DNA of 64,000 nt. Source: Pasteurella bettyae CCUG 2042 (lineage in GTDB: Bacteria > Pseudomonadota > Gammaproteobacteria > Enterobacterales > Pasteurellaceae). The DNA is taken from NCBI RefSeq assembly GCF_000262245.1, contig NZ_AJSX01000019.1, positions 1 through 64,000 of the forward strand, read 5' to 3'. A program made the translations under genes and the position numbers. The notes beneath the pieces were generated by a model. That model saw only the letters and a list, made by a program, of their open reading frames with translations. It had not been told where the DNA came from and ran no database searches. Numbering within the stretch: position 1 is the first letter of the stretch; each line of letters starts with the position of its first letter. Positions 18,324 through 29,586 of the stretch are shown one piece after another.

Positions 18324-21300
18324 TTATTCAAATTCTAATTCAACTGCACTTTCACCTAACATATTAACCAATTCACCGAGCAAATCATCGGTTGGCTTAA
18401 TATACCATTGCACACCTAATTTAAGTAAAGCTCTACCTTCAGGGCTTTGGTAATAGACATTAATCGGCATCGTTCCGCCCGAATATGGTTCAATCACTGC
18501 TTTAAATTGCTTAAGAAACTGTGGGGTAATTTGCTGTTGACTCAAGCTAATAGCAAGACTTTTTGCATAACGGCTACGAGCCTCATCTAAAGTCATTAAA
18601 TCACGAACGGACATACGTAAGCCTTGGGTGAAGTCATCGTAGCTAACCTGTCCTGAAACCACTACTACTGTATCTTTTTCAAGTTTTTCACCAAAACGTT
18701 CTAAGGCTTCTGCAAATAAGGTAATGTCTAAACGCCCAGAGCGGTCATCTAAAGTCGCAATACCTAAACGATTTCCTTTCTTCGTCATAGCAAATCGAGA
18801 AGCTACGACTAAACCACTTGCGGTACTTACTTGGCCTCTAATATTTGGTACTAAGTCCTTTAAGCGATTTTGACTATAATGAGAAAGTTCTTTTAAATAA
18901 CGACTAATAGGATGGCTGCTTAAATATAATCCTAAAGTTTCCCGTTCTCCATCAAGAATTTGCTTTTCTGACCAGCGAGGTGTATTAGCATATGCAATCT
19001 CAACATCTTCAGGGCTTTGTGTCAAAACACCAAACATATCAGCCTGCCCAGCAGCCCGATCTTTTGCATGTTGATCAGAGGCTTTTAAAGCATCTTCTAA
19101 ATTTTTCGATAACGCAGCACGATGAGGACCTAATTTATCAAAAGCCCCCGACATAATTAAACTCTCAAAAGTACGACGATTAATTTTCTTTAAATCAACA
19201 CGAGCACATAAATCAAATAAGTCTTTAAAAATTCCGCCTTGCTCACGAGCAGCAACCAATGCTTCAATCGGACCTTCACCAACGCCTTTGATCGCACCGA
19301 TACCATACACGATCTCACCATGATCATTCACACTAAAATGATGTTTCCCCGTATTAATATCTGGTGGCGTTACTTTTAACCCCATTCTTAAACATTCATC
19401 ATATAAACCGACAATTTTATCTGTATTGTCCATTTCAGAGGTCATTACTGCAGCCATAAATTCTGCTGGGAAATGGGTCTTTAACCATAGGGTTTGATAA
19501 GATACTAAAGCATAAGCTGCTGAGTGTGATTTATTAAAACCATAGCCTGCAAATTTTTCTACTAAGTCGAAGATCTTCATGGCAAGTTCGCCATCAATAC
19601 CTTTATCAATCGCTCCTTTCTCAAAGACAGAACGTTGTTTTGCCATTTCCTCTGGTTTTTTCTTACCCATCGCACGACGCAATAAGTCCGCCCCCCCCAG
19701 AGTATAGCCTGCAAGTTCTTGAGCAATTTGCATGACCTGTTCTTGATAAACAATAACGCCATAGGTTGGTTCAAGAATTGGCTTTAAACATTCATGTTGG
19801 TATTGTGCATCAGGGTATGCAACTTCTTCACGTCCATGTTTACGATCAATAAAGTTTTGTACCATACCTGATTCTAGTGGGCCTGGTCGGAATAATGCTA
19901 CTAACGCAATAATATCTTCGAAACAGTCTGGTTGTAGACGTTTGATTAAGTCCTTCATCCCACGCGATTCCAACTGGAATACAGCGGTAGTTTCTGATTT
20001 TAAGAGTAAGGCAAAGGAAGCGGGATCATCCAATGGAATATGGCTAATATCTACCAGTGGTTTACCTTCTCGCTCCATACGTGCATTAATCATATCTAAT
20101 GCCCATTTTATAATAGTGAGTGTTCGTAAACCTAAAAAGTCAAATTTTACTAAGCCTGCATATTCCACATCACTTTTATCAAAGTGTGTAACAGGATGTT
20201 TACCTTCACTATCACAATACAGTGGTGCAAAGTCGGTAATCAAGGTTGGCGAAATAACTACCCCACCTGCGTGTTTCCCTGCGTTACGAGTCACACCTTC
20301 CAGTTTACGAGCCATATCAATTAAGGCTTTAACTTCTTCATCACTATCATAAATAGTTTGTAACTGAGGCTCTGCATCAAAGGCTTTTGCCAAGGTCATT
20401 CCAGGATCTGAAGGAATCAATTTTGAAATACGATCGACAAATCCATAAGGATGTCCGAGTACACGTCCTACATCTCGAATTACTGCTTTGGCAGCCATGG
20501 TGCCAAAAGTAATAATTTGTGATACCGCACCACGACCATACATATCCGCAACATGTTCAATAACTTTATCACGGTTATCCATACAGAAATCAACGTCAAA
20601 GTCAGGCATTGAAACCCGTTCTGGATTAAGAAAACGCTCAAAAAGTAAATCAAATTCTAATGGATCTAAGTCGGTAATACGTAATGAATAAGCTACTAAT
20701 GATCCAGCACCAGAACCTCGCCCTGGACCTACTGGAATATTATTATCTTTAGACCATTGAATGAACTCCATCACGATTAAGAAATAACCAGGGAATCCCA
20801 TTTGGTTGATCACGCCTAATTCGGTCTCTAAACGCTGATCGTAAATTTCCCGTTTTTCTTGACGTTCTTGTTCATCAGGGAAAAGTACGGCTAAACGTTC
20901 CTCTAAACCATCACGAGCTCGCTTAATCAGATAATCTTCTGTACTCAATTCGCCCGTTGGGAATTGCGGTAAGAAATACTCTCCCAGACGTATAGTCACA
21001 TTGCAGCGTTGGGCAATTAATACTGTGTTTTCAAGTGCTGAGGGAATATCTGCAAATAAATCACACATTTCCTGTTCTGAACGGAAATATTGTTGCTCCG
21101 TATAAAGTTTTGGACGCTTTGGATCATCTAAGGTATAACCGTCATGAATCGCTACTCGAATTTCATGTGCTTCGAAATCATCCGCTTTAAGAAAGACAAC
21201 ATCATTAGTAGCCACCACAGGAAGTTGATGTTTTTGGGCTAATTTAATAGCGGCTTGTACATAAGTTTCTTCTTCGGCATGTCCTGTACGAGTTAATGCT

Positions 21301-21803
21301 AAATAATAATGCTCAGGGAAATATTTTTGGTAAAAAGCGACCGCACTTTCAACATCATCTGTAGCATTATTTTTAAGCAGTTTTTTACCTACATCACCAT
21401 TACGGCCACCTGATAAAATAATCACTCCATCACGATGTTCAATCAGCCAATCTTGGTCAATATAAGGTAAATCTTCATAACCTCGTTGGTACGCTTTCGA
21501 CAATAACAAGGTAATGTTTTTATAGCCTTCATTATTTTTGGCTAAAAGTGTTAATTCAAAGCGCTCATCTCCCATTAATTGACTTTTAACTAAGACATCC
21601 GCGCCCATAATGGGTTTAATCCCTGATTCCAAAGAGGAACCATAAAATTTGACCAATCCACAAAAATTTGTGAAATCGGTTAACGCCATCGCCACCATAT
21701 TTTCTTGTACACAGGTTTTAACCAATGGTTTTACTTTAGCGATTCCATCAATCATGGAGAAGTCACTATGTACACGTAAATGGACAAATCGAGGTTCTGG
21801 CAT
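18324..21803 (-). CDS. dnaE: DNA polymerase III alpha subunit
   Basis: Catalytic subunit of the replicative polymerase. 1159 residues, the normal length (E. coli 1160). N-terminal PHP domain ([13 protein letters not shown]), polymerase catalytic aspartates in [13 protein letters not shown] near residue 400, [10 protein letters not shown] finger motif, helix-hairpin-helix and C-terminal OB domain. AAGGA precedes the ATG by 7 bases. It follows paeA by 27 bases and ends the long mltG-tmk-holB-tatD-DUF1523-paeA-dnaE gene run, before a strong terminator. In E. coli dnaE is in the lpxA-B-rnhB region, so this context is different. Confidence 0.98.
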   Translation of the reverse strand: MPEPRFVHLRVHSDFSMIDGIAKVKPLVKTCVQENMVAMALTDFTNFCGLVKFYGSSLESGIKPIMGADVLVKSQLMGDERFELTLLAKNNEGYKNITLLLSKAYQRGYEDLPYIDQDWLIEHRDGVIILSGGRNGDVGKKLLKNNATDDVESAVAFYQKYFPEHYYLALTRTGHAEEETYVQAAIKLAQKHQLPVVATNDVVFLKADDFEAHEIRVAIHDGYTLDDPKRPKLYTEQQYFRSEQEMCDLFADIPSALENTVLIAQRCNVTIRLGEYFLPQFPTGELSTEDYLIKRARDGLEERLAVLFPDEQERQEKREIYDQRLETELGVINQMGFPGYFLIVMEFIQWSKDNNIPVGPGRGSGAGSLVAYSLRITDLDPLEFDLLFERFLNPERVSMPDFDVDFCMDNRDKVIEHVADMYGRGAVSQIITFGTMAAKAVIRDVGRVLGHPYGFVDRISKLIPSDPGMTLAKAFDAEPQLQTIYDSDEEVKALIDMARKLEGVTRNAGKHAGGVVISPTLITDFAPLYCDSEGKHPVTHFDKSDVEYAGLVKFDFLGLRTLTIIKWALDMINARMEREGKPLVDISHIPLDDPASFALLLKSETTAVFQLESRGMKDLIKRLQPDCFEDIIALVALFRPGPLESGMVQNFIDRKHGREEVAYPDAQYQHECLKPILEPTYGVIVYQEQVMQIAQELAGYTLGGADLLRRAMGKKKPEEMAKQRSVFEKGAIDKGIDGELAMKIFDLVEKFAGYGFNKSHSAAYALVSYQTLWLKTHFPAEFMAAVMTSEMDNTDKIVGLYDECLRMGLKVTPPDINTGKHHFSVNDHGEIVYGIGAIKGVGEGPIEALVAAREQGGIFKDLFDLCARVDLKKINRRTFESLIMSGAFDKLGPHRAALSKNLEDALKASDQHAKDRAAGQADMFGVLTQSPEDVEIAYANTPRWSEKQILDGERETLGLYLSSHPISRYLKELSHYSQNRLKDLVPNIRGQVSTASGLVVASRFAMTKKGNRLGIATLDDRSGRLDITLFAEALERFGEKLEKDTVVVVSGQVSYDDFTQGLRMSVRDLMTLDEARSRYAKSLAISLSQQQITPQFLKQFKAVIEPYSGGTMPINVYYQSPEGRALLKLGVQWYIKPTDDLLGELVNMLGESAVELEFE

Positions 21804-21830
21804 AACAATCCTTATGTTCTTACTTTTTAA

Positions 21831-23141
21831 TTATAATGATACGTTTTCGTTATTTAAATCTTTACGAATGGATACAAGTAGCTGATCAATTTTGAAATTT
21901 TCAGTATCAATAATTTCAAATTTATATTTGTCATAAAGCACAAAATCCGTTTTCTTTGGAATCTTACGTAACATATACATCATAAAGCCACTAATCGTTT
22001 CGTAATTTTCCCAATCAGGAAAGCTCTCAATATCAAGAGCACGTCTTACATCTTCAAGTGGGGTTGCACCATCAATTAACCATGAATCTTCATCACGACG
22101 TACAATTTGTTCTTCCTCACTAGAGACTAATTCGCCCATCACGATACTCATTACATCGTTTAACGTACAAATGCCGACAACAAGTGCATATTCATTGACA
22201 ATAACCGCAAAATCTTCGCCAGATGACTTAAATAACTCTAAGACCTCATAAAGCGATAACGTATCTGGAATAAATAAAGGTTTTCGTAAAATGCGTTGAT
22301 CCGTCAATGAGACTTGTGGTTCACGCAAATAAAGGGTTAATAAAGTATGGGATTCTACATAACCGAGAATATGATCTAAACCTTTATCACAAATGAGCAC
22401 TTTAGAATGTGAATCTACAGTTAAGGTATCAATAACTTTTTGTCGATCAAAAGTGCGGTCTAAAAATACAATATTTTCACGAGTCGTCATACTTGAGGTC
22501 ACTGTTCGCTCTTGCATATCAAAAATATTTTCAATTAAATAATGCTCTTGAGCCTTTAGCACTCCAGCCTCCGCTCCTGCATCAACAACTGCAACAATAT
22601 CTTCAGAAGTCATACTTTCATGGCGTACTGTAGAAATATGAAATAGCCTAAATATCACATTGGCAATCGAATCAAACAGTAATACTAATGGTTTAAAAAC
22701 CATAATGAAAAAAGACATAATGCCAACCGTACGTAAAGCAACAGTTTCTGGATAAGTTATCGCAACACGTTTAGGCATTAAATCAGCAAAAAGAATAAAA
22801 GCCATCGTGACTACAGCAAATGATAGCCAAGAGGCTACGGTTTCGACCCATTCGGCACTGCTATGTTGATAAATAATCTCTTGAATATAAGGACGTATTG
22901 CGCTTTCACCTAACATCCCGCCAAAAATAGCCACCATATTCAACCCAATTTGCACCACGGTAATGAAACGACCAGGATGTTCCTGTAATTTCAGCACATT
23001 CTCTGCTCGCACATCTCCTTCATTTGCTAATGATTGTAGCTTTAATCTTCTTGCCCCCGCTAAGGAAATTTCGGAAGAAGAAATCACTGCACTGATTAAA
23101 ATTAACAGCAGTAAAATTAATATTGCTTCAAATAAACTCAT
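21831..23141 (-). CDS. paeA: PaeA/YtfL-like CNNM-CBS-CorC membrane protein
   Basis: Inner-membrane protein of the UPF0053 (CNNM) family. 436 residues: an N-terminal DUF21 membrane domain with about four segments (1-190), a CBS-domain pair (about 205-330; MTTRENIVFLD) and a C-terminal CorC/HlyC transporter-associated domain (about 345-430; DSWLIDGATPLEDV, NYETISGFMMYML). From memory it matches E. coli YtfL (PaeA, cadaverine and putrescine export) and H. influenzae HI0107. A magnesium or cobalt efflux role is the alternative for this family. Co-directional with dnaE. Confidence 0.8.
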   Translation of the reverse strand: MSLFEAILILLLLILISAVISSSEISLAGARRLKLQSLANEGDVRAENVLKLQEHPGRFITVVQIGLNMVAIFGGMLGESAIRPYIQEIIYQHSSAEWVETVASWLSFAVVTMAFILFADLMPKRVAITYPETVALRTVGIMSFFIMVFKPLVLLFDSIANVIFRLFHISTVRHESMTSEDIVAVVDAGAEAGVLKAQEHYLIENIFDMQERTVTSSMTTRENIVFLDRTFDRQKVIDTLTVDSHSKVLICDKGLDHILGYVESHTLLTLYLREPQVSLTDQRILRKPLFIPDTLSLYEVLELFKSSGEDFAVIVNEYALVVGICTLNDVMSIVMGELVSSEEEQIVRRDEDSWLIDGATPLEDVRRALDIESFPDWENYETISGFMMYMLRKIPKKTDFVLYDKYKFEIIDTENFKIDQLLVSIRKDLNNENVSL

Positions 23142-23199
23142 AAAATCATCTTTTACTATGTGATATGAAAAGTAGGACGCCAGATGGCGCCCTCACTTA

Positions 23200-23724
23200 C
23201 TAAACTTCACTATCAAACCAACCACGGATCAGTTGGATGGAGAAGAATAAGGTAATTAAACCAAGGAAATAAAAAATATAGCTTAAAATTGGATGTGAGC
23301 CCGTATCTTCTGTCACCTCTTTCATTGAAATAGCATTACGGAACTCATCAAACATTACTATTCTCCAACCATAATATTTTATTTCTACTAAGCGTTGATC
23401 TTGAGCAAAAGTGGATGCTTTTGCTTGTAGATCCGCTGAACCAAATTTGAAATAAAATGGAAATCCCCAGCGAGTATCTTCATTACGATATACCATTGGC
23501 TTATCTTTACCTGGTTCTTGAGTATAAATGTAATAAACATCTCGAGTTGGGCCATCAGCTGGATTCGCTTTAGTGATAGGACCATCTTTATCTACACGTT
23601 TTACTTCCACACCAGTAATTTTGGTGGTTTCATAATGAGGAAATATATAATGAATTCCAGCAAATAACACAACATGGAAGAGGAACACTACTATTAGTAG
23701 AAAATATTTAATTAGTTTACGCAT
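23200..23724 (-). CDS. DUF1523 family membrane protein
   Basis: Hypothetical protein of 174 residues. It has one N-terminal membrane segment (about 7-28), a periplasmic middle portion rich in aromatic and charged residues (DTRWGFPFYFKFGSADLQAKA) and a second membrane segment near the C terminus (about 147-165). The sequence resembles the DUF1523 family, which has no established function. It lies between the tatD-family gene (28-base gap) and paeA (58-base gap), so it may be transcribed with them. Confidence 0.75.
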   Translation of the reverse strand: MRKLIKYFLLIVVFLFHVVLFAGIHYIFPHYETTKITGVEVKRVDKDGPITKANPADGPTRDVYYIYTQEPGKDKPMVYRNEDTRWGFPFYFKFGSADLQAKASTFAQDQRLVEIKYYGWRIVMFDEFRNAISMKEVTEDTGSHPILSYIFYFLGLITLFFSIQLIRGWFDSEV

Positions 23725-23752
23725 AACATTACCCTTTTAAAAATGTTATTGA

Positions 23753-24535
23753 TTATAACACGTTAACCTTAAACAAACGCTCAAAATTTTGTGTTGTGAT
23801 TAAAGCAAACTGTTCGCTAGAAAGCCCTTTTAATGCTGCCACATATTCGCAAACTTCTCGGGTATACGCTGGTTGATTTTGTTTACCTCGATAAGGCACT
23901 GGTGCTAAATAAGGTGAATCAGTCTCTACCAATAGGCGATCGACAGGTACATAGCGAATTACTTCACGAATTTCTTCTGCATTTTTAAAAGTCACAATGC
24001 CAGAACAAGAAATATAAAATCCTAAATCTAATGCTTGTTTTGCAAAATCCATATTTTCCGTAAAACAATGAATTACTCCACCGCACTTTTCAGCATGATT
24101 TTCACGTAATACACGAATGGTATCTTCGCGAGCATCTCGTGTATGAATAATTACTGGTTTATTCACCTGATTAGCGACATCAATTTGTTGAGCAAAAACA
24201 TCTAACTGTTCTGCTTTACGCTGTTGATCGTAATAATAATCTAATCCAATTTCGCCAATTGCGATTACCCGTTTATCTGTGGCATATTGTTCTAAACGTT
24301 GTCTATCAAAGCGCTCATCACCTAAATCAAGTGGATGCAAACCACAGGATAAAGACACATCATCACGATGTGCTACTAAATCACGCATCGCCTCAAAGCG
24401 ACCTAAGGTGACACCAATTGATAAAAAATGTTTTACTCCACGAGCTTTGGCTTTTTCAATCACATCATCCACATTAGTATGTAATTTCTCATAATCTAGA
24501 GAATCTAAATGACAGTGACTATCAACAATAAACAT
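23753..24535 (-). CDS. TatD-family metal-dependent hydrolase (YcfH type)
   Basis: Cytoplasmic TIM-barrel hydrolase, 260 residues. Metal-binding motifs are complete: DSHCHLDS at the N terminus, [24 protein letters not shown] and [15 protein letters not shown]. TatD proteins are reported to have DNase activity; the position directly after holB matches E. coli ycfH rather than tatD itself. Gap of 11 bases from holB. Confidence 0.9.
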   Translation of the reverse strand: MFIVDSHCHLDSLDYEKLHTNVDDVIEKAKARGVKHFLSIGVTLGRFEAMRDLVAHRDDVSLSCGLHPLDLGDERFDRQRLEQYATDKRVIAIGEIGLDYYYDQQRKAEQLDVFAQQIDVANQVNKPVIIHTRDAREDTIRVLRENHAEKCGGVIHCFTENMDFAKQALDLGFYISCSGIVTFKNAEEIREVIRYVPVDRLLVETDSPYLAPVPYRGKQNQPAYTREVCEYVAALKGLSSEQFALITTQNFERLFKVNVL

Positions 24536-24546
24536 TTTACTTTCCT

Positions 24547-25539
24547 TTAAATTTTAGGGTCAAAAACTTCAGTAATTAAGCGACTTAAACCATCTAATAA
24601 AATTAGCTCCTGATTCACCCCATTAATTTTCATTAAATCCCACCGCACTTTTTGTATAATCTGTATAGCCTTCAATAATCCAACTACTTGTTGCTGTTCT
24701 GAAAATTGCTGTACTCCTTTAGCTAAATCTTGGTTTATCCATCCTTCATAAATATTTAGCTTAAATTTTATTGCATCAGATAAAAAAGCAAGTAACCAAT
24801 CTAACTGCGATAATGTCAATGTTTTATCAAAAAGTGGCAATAGCTCTAAGGGAGAACGGCGAATATAAAACAACCAAAATGCACGTAAAAACTCACGTCT
24901 TTTTTCAAGTAGTCCTTGTGTTAAATAGGTGAGCGCTAATAGCGGACGACCATAGCTCATACGAAGTGCGGTATCAATATCTGAAATTTCCGCTGTACAT
25001 TGTTGTTGCAACCAGTTGATAGCCACTTGCTCAACAGGAGTATCAATAATCCATACCTGACAACGACTATAAATGGTTGCCATTAGAGAGGCTGATAAGT
25101 CAGCATTTAATAAAAAATAGGTATTCGGACGAGGCTCTTCTAAAGTTTTTAATAAAGCATTTGCGGCACTTTCAGTTAATCGATTGACCTCTTCAATACA
25201 AACAATTTTATTTCCGCCTTGCTGTGCATGTTGAGCGACCTTTTGATTAATCTCTCGAATCTGATCCACACCAATATCTTTATCTTCAATAGGTGCTAAG
25301 CTATAAACATCAGGATGATTACTCGCCTGAAATAAATGACAGCTATGACAATGGTCACAAGGTTTGTTTTGACTATCCTCTGACTGACATATAATCCTAC
25401 TTGCTACCGCTTGAACGAGTTGTTGCACACCTAGCCCTTGCTCAGCTCGAAACAATATGGCATGGTGACCATAACCTTCGCTAAAAGCAGTAGTGATTTT
25501 GTCATAATAAGATTGTAGCCAAGGATAAAGATTTACCAT
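24547..25539 (-). CDS. holB: DNA polymerase III delta-prime subunit
   Basis: Clamp-loader subunit, 330 residues. The zinc module is visible (C...[10 protein letters not shown], about residues 50-67), followed by the AAA+ fold with [20 protein letters not shown] and the sensor SRCQVW. Like other delta-prime subunits it lacks a functional Walker A (EQGLGVQQL), as expected for a non-ATPase subunit. It lies between tmk and the tatD-family gene, the same order as E. coli tmk-holB-ycfH. Two uptake signals are inside the gene. Confidence 0.93.
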   Translation of the reverse strand: MVNLYPWLQSYYDKITTAFSEGYGHHAILFRAEQGLGVQQLVQAVASRIICQSEDSQNKPCDHCHSCHLFQASNHPDVYSLAPIEDKDIGVDQIREINQKVAQHAQQGGNKIVCIEEVNRLTESAANALLKTLEEPRPNTYFLLNADLSASLMATIYSRCQVWIIDTPVEQVAINWLQQQCTAEISDIDTALRMSYGRPLLALTYLTQGLLEKRREFLRAFWLFYIRRSPLELLPLFDKTLTLSQLDWLLAFLSDAIKFKLNIYEGWINQDLAKGVQQFSEQQQVVGLLKAIQIIQKVRWDLMKINGVNQELILLDGLSRLITEVFDPKI

Positions 25540-25552
25540 TACGAATCAACTC

Positions 25553-26182
25553 TTATTTCAAAGAATTTAGCCAATTTCTGACCGCACTTTTAATGTCAGC
25601 AGTGACTTGTTCAATAGGTTGTTCTGCATTAATAATCACAGCTTTAGGATCGGCTTTTACCAGTTCCAAATAACGAGCTCTAGAACGGTGGAAAAAATCT
25701 AACCCTTGTTGCTCAATGCGATCTAAGGCTCCACGCCCTCTTGCACGTTCTAAGCCGATAGCGGGATCTAAATCCAAATATAAAGTCAAATCAGGTGCGA
25801 AACTACCTAAGACCGTTTCTTTTAATGTAGATAATAAATGACGATCTAACTGCCGTCCACCACCTTGATAAGCCTGTGATGAAAGATCATGACGATCACC
25901 AATTACCCATTTGCCATCTGCTAATGCAGGTTTAATGACATTTTCGACTAACTGAATACGTGCAGCATAAAGCATCAATAACTCTGCTTTATCTGTTACT
26001 GGTTCTTCCGTTTCATGTTTTATCAAATGACGTAATTTTTCCGCTAAAGGTGTCCCACCTGGTTCACGAGTAAACACCAAGTTTGTAATACCTTGAGATT
26101 GTAATTCTTCAATAATTGCTTGACGTGCTGTGGTTTTTCCTGCTCCCTCTAAGCCTTCAAGCACAATAAATTTTCCGTTCAT
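25553..26182 (-). CDS. tmk: Thymidylate kinase
   Basis: Phosphorylates dTMP to dTDP. 209 residues. P-loop [10 protein letters not shown], the DR(H/Y) segment [13 protein letters not shown] and the LID-region arginines ([12 protein letters not shown]) are all seen. The gene is between mltG (11-base gap) and holB (13-base gap), as in E. coli. Confidence 0.97.
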   Translation of the reverse strand: MNGKFIVLEGLEGAGKTTARQAIIEELQSQGITNLVFTREPGGTPLAEKLRHLIKHETEEPVTDKAELLMLYAARIQLVENVIKPALADGKWVIGDRHDLSSQAYQGGGRQLDRHLLSTLKETVLGSFAPDLTLYLDLDPAIGLERARGRGALDRIEQQGLDFFHRSRARYLELVKADPKAVIINAEQPIEQVTADIKSAVRNWLNSLK

Positions 26183-26193
26183 AATATCTATTT

Positions 26194-27240
26194 CTACTGA
26201 ACCTTATTTTGGCGTAACCAACGTAAATATTCTTGCACTGCACGATTATGCTCATTTAAATTGCGTGTAAATTTATGTCCGCCCGATCCATCTGCCACAA
26301 AATATAAAAAATCTGTTTTTTCTGGTTTAGCTACTGCCATTAAAGATTCTTCACTTGGCATAGCAATAGGGGTTGGTGGTAATCCATCAATCACATAAGT
26401 ATTATAAGGAGTCGGTGTTTCAAGATCTTTTTTACGAAGATTACCTGTATAATTTTCCCCCATGCCATAAATAACAGTAGGATCTGTTTGTAATTTCATA
26501 TTAACTCGCAAACGATTCAGAAATACTGAGGCTATTTTCCCACGCTCCGTAGCAATACTACTTTCTTTTTCAACAATAGAAGCAAGAATCAACATTTCAT
26601 AAGGATTTTTTAAGGGCAATCCTTCATCCCTTGTTTGCCAAGCCTTATTTAAAATTTTAACCATTTTTTCAATAGCACGTTTTAATAATGCGGTATCTGT
26701 TGAATAAGGTGTGTAATTATAAGTATCAGGATAAATCCAGCCATCTAATGTTTTCCACTCATTCACAGCATTCCATTCAGGCAACAGTGCATTAAATTGC
26801 GTAAAAATTTCTTCTTCTGTTTTATCTTTTAGTTCTGATGTTAAATGAGGAGCATGTAAAAGAGATTGCTTCACTTGTCTCCAGGTCTCACCCTCCGTAA
26901 AACGCAAACTAAATTGAGCCTCTTTACCCGTATTCAACAGTCTGAGTAATTCCCCTAAGGTAGTTATTCCATTCAAAGAATAAGTACCAGCTTTCACATT
27001 ATTCAGTTGAGTTTGTAATTTAAGTAACCAAGGAAACAATGGATGATTAGTAATAATATTTTCTTGCTCTAATAAGGTAAATAGCTTTTGCCCTGTTGTT
27101 CCACGTTCTAAGGTTAATAATTGATCGGCTTGCACATTAACAGGTTCATTAATTAAGGATTGAATCTTACTATAACCCCAAAAGCCGATGCCTAACAAAA
27201 TAACAGATAAAATTAAAAAAAATTGAAATAGTTTTTTCAT
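26194..27240 (-). CDS. mltG: Endolytic murein transglycosylase
   Basis: Inner-membrane-anchored YceG-like lytic transglycosylase that cuts nascent glycan strands and sets their length. 348 residues with an N-terminal membrane anchor (about 5-25). The catalytic segment ASIVEKESS with the key glutamate, [18 protein letters not shown] and the C-terminal [19 protein letters not shown] are family signatures. First gene of the minus-strand run leading through tmk and holB to dnaE. About 100 bases upstream of it lies the serA terminator. Confidence 0.94.
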   Translation of the reverse strand: MKKLFQFFLILSVILLGIGFWGYSKIQSLINEPVNVQADQLLTLERGTTGQKLFTLLEQENIITNHPLFPWLLKLQTQLNNVKAGTYSLNGITTLGELLRLLNTGKEAQFSLRFTEGETWRQVKQSLLHAPHLTSELKDKTEEEIFTQFNALLPEWNAVNEWKTLDGWIYPDTYNYTPYSTDTALLKRAIEKMVKILNKAWQTRDEGLPLKNPYEMLILASIVEKESSIATERGKIASVFLNRLRVNMKLQTDPTVIYGMGENYTGNLRKKDLETPTPYNTYVIDGLPPTPIAMPSEESLMAVAKPEKTDFLYFVADGSGGHKFTRNLNEHNRAVQEYLRWLRQNKVQ

Positions 27241-27336
27241 TTAAGATAAAAGTTAAATAAATAATTAGCAAAGATATTACCATAAATATAAGTGCTAAGG
27301 ATAAAATTTTATCTCTTCTATACTTGCTTAGAAATG

Positions 27337-27366
27337 AAAAAAGGAAGATCAACTCTTCCTTTTTAA
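27337..27366 (-). terminator. serA terminator
   Basis: AAAAGGAAGA (27339-27348) pairs with TCTTCCTTTT (27354-27363) and gives a T-run on the minus strand. It lies about 20 bases after the serA stop. Confidence 0.85.
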
Positions 27367-27383
27367 ACTGACTTGAAGGTTAA

Positions 27384-28610
27384 TTAAACTAAGACACGTG
27401 CACGAATCGTACCATCAATATCTTTTAATTTTTGCAATAATTCAACACTGTCATCGGTTTCAATATCCACGACAACATAGCCAATTTTAGAATCAGTTTG
27501 TAAAAACTGTGCTGCAATATTAATATTTTGGTCTACAAACACTTTATTAATTTGATTCAAAATACCTGGTCTATTTTGATGAATATGCAAAATTCGTTTA
27601 GCAGAACTATGTTCAGGTAAAGAAACCTCTGGGAAATTTACCGCAGATAAAGTTGAACCATTATCCGCATATTTAACAAACTTATTAGCCACTTCAGTAC
27701 CAATATTCTCTTGTGCTTCTGCTGTTGAACCACCAATATGTGGAGTTAAAATCACATTATCAAATTTACATAGAGGTGACTCAAATACTTCTTCAGAAGC
27801 AGGCTCCACAGGGAAGACATCAATTGCTGCGCCCTGAACTTTACCTTCATCAAGTGCTTTTGCTAAGGCTTCAATATCCACTACAGAACCACGTGCAGCG
27901 TTAATTAAAATACTACCAGGTTTTAACTGTGCAATACGTTTAGCATTCATTAAATTTTTAGTAGAAGGTAATTCTGGCACGTGCAATGAAATAATATCGC
28001 AAAATCCTAAAAGTTTTTCTAATGATGAAACTTGCTGCGCATTTCCCAAAGGTAATTTATTCTCTATATCATAGAAAAAAACATTTAAACCTAGAGATTC
28101 AGCAATAATACTTAATTGTGAACCAATATGACCATAGCCAATAATCCCTAATTTCTTACCACGAACTTCATGAGAACCTGCTGCTGATTTATTCCATTCA
28201 CCTAGATGTACTTGTGCATTTGCTCTTGGAATATTACGCATTAACAACAAAATTTCACCTAATACGAGTTCTGCCACAGAACGAGTATTGGAAAAAGGTG
28301 CATTAAAAACGGGAATACCTTTTTCTTTAGCAGCTTCTAAAGCCACTTGATTAGTACCAATACAAAAACAACCAATAGCAATCAATTTTTCCGCATGCTC
28401 AAGAACATCTTCTGTTAAATTTGTTCTGGAACGTATACCAATAAAGTGAGCATCTTTAATGGCTTTTTTAAGTTCTTCTGGACCTAACGCCTTTTTATAA
28501 TATTCAATATTGGTATAACCAGCTGCTTGCAATACATTAATTGCATTCTGGTGAACACCTTCTAATAATAAAAACTTAATTTGATCTTTATCGAAAGATA
28601 CTGGAACCAT
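27384..28610 (-). CDS. serA: D-3-phosphoglycerate dehydrogenase
   Basis: First enzyme of serine synthesis, oxidising 3-phosphoglycerate to 3-phosphohydroxypyruvate with NAD. 408 residues from the chosen ATG (E. coli 410). NAD-binding LGIIGYGHIGSQL, catalytic H in TPHIGGSTAEAQ, and a C-terminal ACT domain (RILHIHQNRPGIL...) for serine feedback are present. The frame is open 20 codons further upstream, but AAGGAAGA sits just before the ATG at 28608-28610 and the protein start then matches the family. It follows rpiA by 22 bases. serB lies about 15 kb away. Confidence 0.97.
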   Translation of the reverse strand: MVPVSFDKDQIKFLLLEGVHQNAINVLQAAGYTNIEYYKKALGPEELKKAIKDAHFIGIRSRTNLTEDVLEHAEKLIAIGCFCIGTNQVALEAAKEKGIPVFNAPFSNTRSVAELVLGEILLLMRNIPRANAQVHLGEWNKSAAGSHEVRGKKLGIIGYGHIGSQLSIIAESLGLNVFFYDIENKLPLGNAQQVSSLEKLLGFCDIISLHVPELPSTKNLMNAKRIAQLKPGSILINAARGSVVDIEALAKALDEGKVQGAAIDVFPVEPASEEVFESPLCKFDNVILTPHIGGSTAEAQENIGTEVANKFVKYADNGSTLSAVNFPEVSLPEHSSAKRILHIHQNRPGILNQINKVFVDQNINIAAQFLQTDSKIGYVVVDIETDDSVELLQKLKDIDGTIRARVLV

Positions 28611-28632
28611 CTTATCTTCCTTATATAATTTA

Positions 28633-29292
28633 TTAACTAATAATTTTAGCACCTTCTGGAGTGCCCACAATTAAGGTATTTGCTGCATTTAGAGCAAAAA
28701 TGCCATTAGTAACAACGCCAGCAACATTATTTAATTCTTTTTCCATTTCAACGGGATTCATAATCGTAAAATGATGTACGTCTAAAATGACATTACCATT
28801 ATCCGTAATTACCCCTTCTCGCCATTCTGGAGAGCCACCTAATGAAACCAGTTTACGAGCCACTTGAGAACGAGCCATCGGAATAACTTCAACAGGAAGA
28901 GGAAAGGTTGTACCAAGCACATCAACTTGTTTACTACTATCAACAATACAAATAAAATTTTTTGCTAATGAAGCCACAATTTTTTCACGTGTTAATGCTG
29001 CCCCACCACCTTTAATCATCATCTTCTGTGGGTTAATTTCATCTGCACCATCCACATAGATATCCAAACTCGAAACATCATTTGCACTAAATACTTCAAT
29101 ACCTTGTTTTCTTAATAATTCTTCCGAGGCTTTGGAAGCTGCAACAGCTCCTTTTATTTGATTACGAAGAGAGCCTAATTCTTCTATGAAACAATTCACT
29201 GTAGAACCACTACCTACACCCACTATCATATCGGGTTTTACAAATTGTAGTGCTGCTTTTGCAGCAACTTTTTTCATCTCTAATTGATCCAT
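28633..29292 (-). CDS. rpiA: Ribose-5-phosphate isomerase A
   Basis: Interconverts ribose 5-phosphate and ribulose 5-phosphate in the pentose phosphate pathway. 219 residues, the family's normal length. Motifs [33 protein letters not shown] and the C-terminal GIFA are present. It heads the rpiA-serA unit, the same pair as in E. coli and H. influenzae neighbourhoods. Confidence 0.97.
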   Translation of the reverse strand: MDQLEMKKVAAKAALQFVKPDMIVGVGSGSTVNCFIEELGSLRNQIKGAVAASKASEELLRKQGIEVFSANDVSSLDIYVDGADEINPQKMMIKGGGAALTREKIVASLAKNFICIVDSSKQVDVLGTTFPLPVEVIPMARSQVARKLVSLGGSPEWREGVITDNGNVILDVHHFTIMNPVEMEKELNNVAGVVTNGIFALNAANTLIVGTPEGAKIIS

Positions 29293-29550
29293 ATTTGGTC
29301 CTTAAGGTTTAGGTTAAATTTAATTCTTATTTTAAAGCATACTATTTTTAAGATTAAAGCCAAGAAACTTTATCAAACTTCTTCAGCAATAAAAAATCAT
29401 TGTAGAGAAATTTGAAACTAAAACAACTTACAAAACAACAAGCAAACGATTGCTTGTTGAATGTATGTTACTTTAGCCTCAAATAATCTGATAAACAAGT
29501 GAAATTCTTAGATTGTTTTAAATCGGGGTATAGGTATAAAGATTCTCATA

Positions 29551-29583
29551 AAAATAAAGACTGAAATCAATTCAGCCTTTATT
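29551..29583 (-). terminator. hemW terminator
   Basis: AATAAAGACTGAA...TTCAGCCTTTATT (one mismatch) lies directly after the hemW stop, with a T-rich minus-strand tail. The rest of the gene-free stretch 29293-29550 should hold the rpiA promoter; I could not assign elements in it. Confidence 0.75.
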
Positions 29584-29586
29584 TAG

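Noticed and set aside
19942-20352. Plus-strand open frame of 136 codons inside dnaE
   Set aside because: Antisense to a well conserved part of DnaE; no ribosome binding site or family features.
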